This document shows, piece by piece, positions 6,307-8,137 of a stretch of 8,137 nt of DNA. The DNA comes from Methanoregulaceae archaeon (GTDB lineage: Archaea; Halobacteriota; Methanomicrobia; Methanomicrobiales; Methanospirillaceae): positions 1-8,137 of the forward strand of contig JACTVF010000097.1 of assembly GCA_019695435.1 (NCBI GenBank), in the 5' to 3' direction. Made by a program: the position numbers and the translations under genes. Position 1 is the stretch's first letter. The number at the start of each line of letters is the position of its first letter. The notes below the pieces were generated by a model. The model had not been told where the DNA came from, ran no database searches, and worked only from the letters and a program-made list of their open reading frames with translations.

Positions 6307-7053
6307 ATGACCCGCCCCCTCAAGTTTGTCGACCAGAATATCGACGATTATGCGATGCAGGTAACCTACGATCCTGCCACGGGAACGGGAAACGTCGTCT
6401 ATAACCTCTCACTCATAAAAAATGCGGACTTCGAGTACGCTGTCTCGATCTTAAAGGATGCCTACAAGACCGGGGTTTCCGTCAGCGGCCTCGTGAGATT
6501 CTATTCATCGGGAGAGCGGGTTGCCGATTACGTTGTGCCCGAAGGGTGCACGGCCATCTGCACGATCTGCAGCATCACGTTCGATGGTCTTTTGATCCGG
6601 CGGGGTGTCCCGATCACCCCGATCGGCGGGGGTGTGGTCGAGATCGAGAACCGCGCTCCGATCCGGTTCACGCATATCATCCTCTACGAGTATACGACCA
6701 TCGATCCGCTGCAGGTGCTCATCTCCCAGCAGATCACCTCGGTGACTGACGTGATGCGTAAGGGAAGCGGGAATATCCTCGCCAATATACGGGAGTTCCA
6801 CATGGAAGCAGAGTCGCTCGTGGAGAGCGTGCTCGACGAGCTCGCGGACAGCAGTTTCACCGGGATCCTCGAAGTGGGGGTGCCCAACGTCCCGCTGTTG
6901 GGTGTACCGGGAAGTCCGCAGTACGTTTCCATCGCCGCGGTGGGCGGTACGAATCCGATGGCCGCAATCCGCGAGGGCGGATGCTGGGTCCAGACACAGG
7001 CCATGAAAGGCCTCATGGATGTCCGGGATCTGGTCGAGATCCGGGATTACTAA
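6307..7053 (+). CDS. Stand-alone NrpR regulatory domain (DUF128) protein, NrpRII-like, without a winged helix
   Basis: 248 residues matching one NrpR domain, with recognisable stretches GVPITPIGGGVVEIEN (about 100-115), RFTHIILYEYTTIDPLQ (about 120-136) and AAVGGTNPMAAIREGG (about 210-225). NrpR is the methanogen repressor of nitrogen-assimilation genes that releases DNA when 2-oxoglutarate is high. Full NrpR has an N-terminal winged helix plus one or two such domains. Here the protein starts directly with the ligand/dimer domain, so it cannot bind DNA by that module. In Methanosarcina a comparable single-domain NrpRII works with NrpRI and contacts the basal transcription factors; that role is likely but inferred here, and no NrpRI gene is in the window. 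It is divergent from the unknown gene at 6246. No GGAA-N6-TTCC NrpR operator is visible in the shared promoter, so autoregulation is not supported. There is no clear RBS. Confidence 0.85.
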   Translation: MTRPLKFVDQNIDDYAMQVTYDPATGTGNVVYNLSLIKNADFEYAVSILKDAYKTGVSVSGLVRFYSSGERVADYVVPEGCTAICTICSITFDGLLIRRGVPITPIGGGVVEIENRAPIRFTHIILYEYTTIDPLQVLISQQITSVTDVMRKGSGNILANIREFHMEAESLVESVLDELADSSFTGILEVGVPNVPLLGVPGSPQYVSIAAVGGTNPMAAIREGGCWVQTQAMKGLMDVRDLVEIRDY

Positions 7054-7058
7054 AACCA

Positions 7059-7087
7059 TTTTTCCTCGTCGTTCCTGTCCGTTTTTT
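7059..7087 (+). terminator. T-tract terminator after the NrpR-domain gene
   Basis: T5 at 7059-7063, starting five bases after the TAA, and T6 at 7082-7087, followed by a further T-rich stretch to about 7099. No strong hairpin is present; a T-tract terminator of archaeal type is likely. Confidence 0.5.
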
Positions 7088-7115
7088 AACGTTTGTTTCT
7101 CCTGCCTCACATCAC

Positions 7116-7135
7116 TTTATATGATCCGATATAAA
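7116..7135 (+). promoter_or_regulatory. Promoter with perfect TATA-type inverted repeat
   Basis: TTTATAT (7116-7122), spacer GATCCG and ATATAAA (7129-7135) form a perfect 7-bp inverted repeat; flanking CACAT (7109-7113) and ATGTG (7135-7139) add interrupted symmetry. Both arms resemble archaeal TATA boxes. The first would start transcription near 7145 (about 23-base leader), the second near 7157 (about 11 bases). Promoter for the S-layer-like gene at 7168. Confidence 0.6.
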
Positions 7136-7157
7136 TGTGTACAAACAACAACTGCAT

Positions 7158-7162
7158 GTGAT
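7158..7162 (+). promoter_or_regulatory. Ribosome-binding site GTGAT for the S-layer-like gene
   Basis: GTGAT five bases before ATG 7168, part of the archaeal anti-Shine-Dalgarno complement. It supports this start, which also begins with a signal peptide. Confidence 0.5.
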
Positions 7163-7167
7163 TTCCA

Positions 7168-8137
7168 ATGAAATATTATTATACGCTTGCTCTCCTGATT
7201 CTGGCAGCAGTATTCTGCAGCACGCCCGCGCTGGGCGCGAACAAATATCTGGGGGGGACCCCGGAAATAACGGCATACATCTCCGGTGTAAACGAGTTCT
7301 CCCCGGGGCAGGATGCCACGATAACAGTGGTTATCCAGAACAGCGGAACAAACGCGGTGGTATTTACCAACCAGGGAACCTTAACTCCTGTCGATCTTCC
7401 CACGACCGCAAAACTTGTTACCGTGGGGCTCTCCTCCGGGGGTGCCCCGATCAATATCAAGACCGACCCGCAGAATCTGGGTGACATCCCGAGCCCGGGG
7501 ATAAGAACCGCGAGTTTTTCGGCAAAGATCACCTCAGATGCGACGCTCGGCGAGTACACGCTTCCCCTGATCGTCCAGTACAAGTATCTCTCCAACAGCC
7601 TTGCCAATCAGCCGACGAGCGAAATGCTCCAGTACCAGTACACCCCAGTGAATATGACGATTCCGCTCACGATCAAGATAGAACCGGCAGTCCAGATTAA
7701 CGTTCTCGATGCCGAGACATCCAACCTTGCCGTGGGGATGGAAGGCTACGTCAACCTGACGATCAAAAATATCGGCTACGATGACGGGACGCAGGCCACC
7801 GTCACGATCCTGCGGAATGGCAACAGCGCTATCATTCCCAGCGACAACAGCGTCTATATCGGGGATTTTCCGAGAAACGGGACAGTCACCTGCCTGTACA
7901 AGGTCGCCGTCTCCAGCGATGCGCAGCAGCAGATCTATCCTATCGACGTGGAGGTGACCTACACCAACACGGATGGCGATACGGTTACCTCGGCGATCGA
8001 TACGGTCGGCGTGCCGGTGGAGAACAAGCTCAGTTTTAACGTCACCTCTCCCCCGGCGGTCATCACACAGGGGGCAACCAGCGTTATTACCGTGCAATAC
8101 CAGAACATGGGGACGATCACGGCAAACCACGCGGAGG
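7168..8137 (+). CDS. Secreted S-layer-like protein (COG1361 type) with CARDB/NEW3-like beta-sandwich repeats, 3' truncated
   Basis: Open from ATG 7168 to the window edge: 323 codons with no stop. Residues 1-23 are a signal peptide (MKYYYT, hydrophobic core, CSTPALG, likely cut before ANKYLGG). At least three Ig-like beta units of the CARDB/NEW3 kind follow. Their cores read GQDATITVVIQNSGTNA (about 47-63), GYVNLTIKNIGYDDGTQ (about 193-209) and ATSVITVQYQNMGTITA (about 303-319). The pattern 'hydrophobic strand, (Q/K)N.G' is typical of COG1361 proteins in methanogens. Four N-X-S/T sequons (NMT, NLT, NGT, NVT) suggest N-glycosylation. It probably sits on the outer surface; a C-terminal membrane anchor would lie beyond the edge. 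In methanogens such genes often stand next to an RND/MMPL-family exporter, which would be the next gene to the right (inference). No stop or frameshift is seen. Confidence 0.83.
   Translation, partial: MKYYYTLALLILAAVFCSTPALGANKYLGGTPEITAYISGVNEFSPGQDATITVVIQNSGTNAVVFTNQGTLTPVDLPTTAKLVTVGLSSGGAPINIKTDPQNLGDIPSPGIRTASFSAKITSDATLGEYTLPLIVQYKYLSNSLANQPTSEMLQYQYTPVNMTIPLTIKIEPAVQINVLDAETSNLAVGMEGYVNLTIKNIGYDDGTQATVTILRNGNSAIIPSDNSVYIGDFPRNGTVTCLYKVAVSSDAQQQIYPIDVEVTYTNTDGDTVTSAIDTVGVPVENKLSFNVTSPPAVITQGATSVITVQYQNMGTITANHAE

Noticed and set aside
1..8137. Mobile element, integrase, CRISPR array, rRNA or tRNA genes
   Set aside because: I looked on both strands and saw no transposase or integrase motifs, no long terminal inverted repeats or target duplications, no spaced direct repeats and no tRNA T-loop signature in the spacers.

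Overview
The window looks like a piece of a euryarchaeal methanogen chromosome, most likely from the order Methanomicrobiales (Methanoregula-like). The assignment rests on four things: a stand-alone NrpR-domain (DUF128) regulator, a family typical of methanogenic archaea; secreted proteins rich in N-X-S/T glycosylation sequons, one of them a COG1361-type S-layer-like protein; GTGAT/GGTGAT ribosome-binding sites and TATA boxes of archaeal type; and moderately high GC with strongly GC-rich third codon positions. No database search was possible, so genus-level placement is inference.

Layout from left to right: the last 35 codons of an unrecognised plus-strand gene (2-109); a secreted or membrane-anchored transglutaminase-like protein (199-1716, +); a 463-base convergent spacer that carries T-rich terminators and what looks like a decayed minus-strand gene (about 1737-2078); a bacterial-type class II lysyl-tRNA synthetase, lysS (2180-3724, -); a 185-base spacer with two hairpin/T-tract terminators and the lysS promoter; then a minus-strand pair, a flavin disulfide oxidoreductase (3910-5256) downstream of an unrecognised two-domain cytoplasmic protein (5269-6246), separated by only 12 bases. 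A 60-base divergent promoter region separates this pair from a plus-strand NrpRII-like protein (6307-7053). After a terminator and a promoter with a striking TATA-type inverted repeat, a secreted S-layer-like protein begins at 7168 and runs off the right edge.

Functionally the window mixes housekeeping (lysS), a redox enzyme whose active site has drifted from dihydrolipoamide dehydrogenase, a nitrogen-control type regulator without its own DNA-binding domain, and two cell-surface proteins at the two ends. I see no mobile element, CRISPR array, tRNA or rRNA. The best candidates for under-described biology are the unknown/oxidoreductase gene pair (5269-6246 plus 3910-5256), the stand-alone NrpR-domain gene divergent from it, and the symmetrical promoter at 7116-7135. 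I did not find a convincing new multi-gene system.
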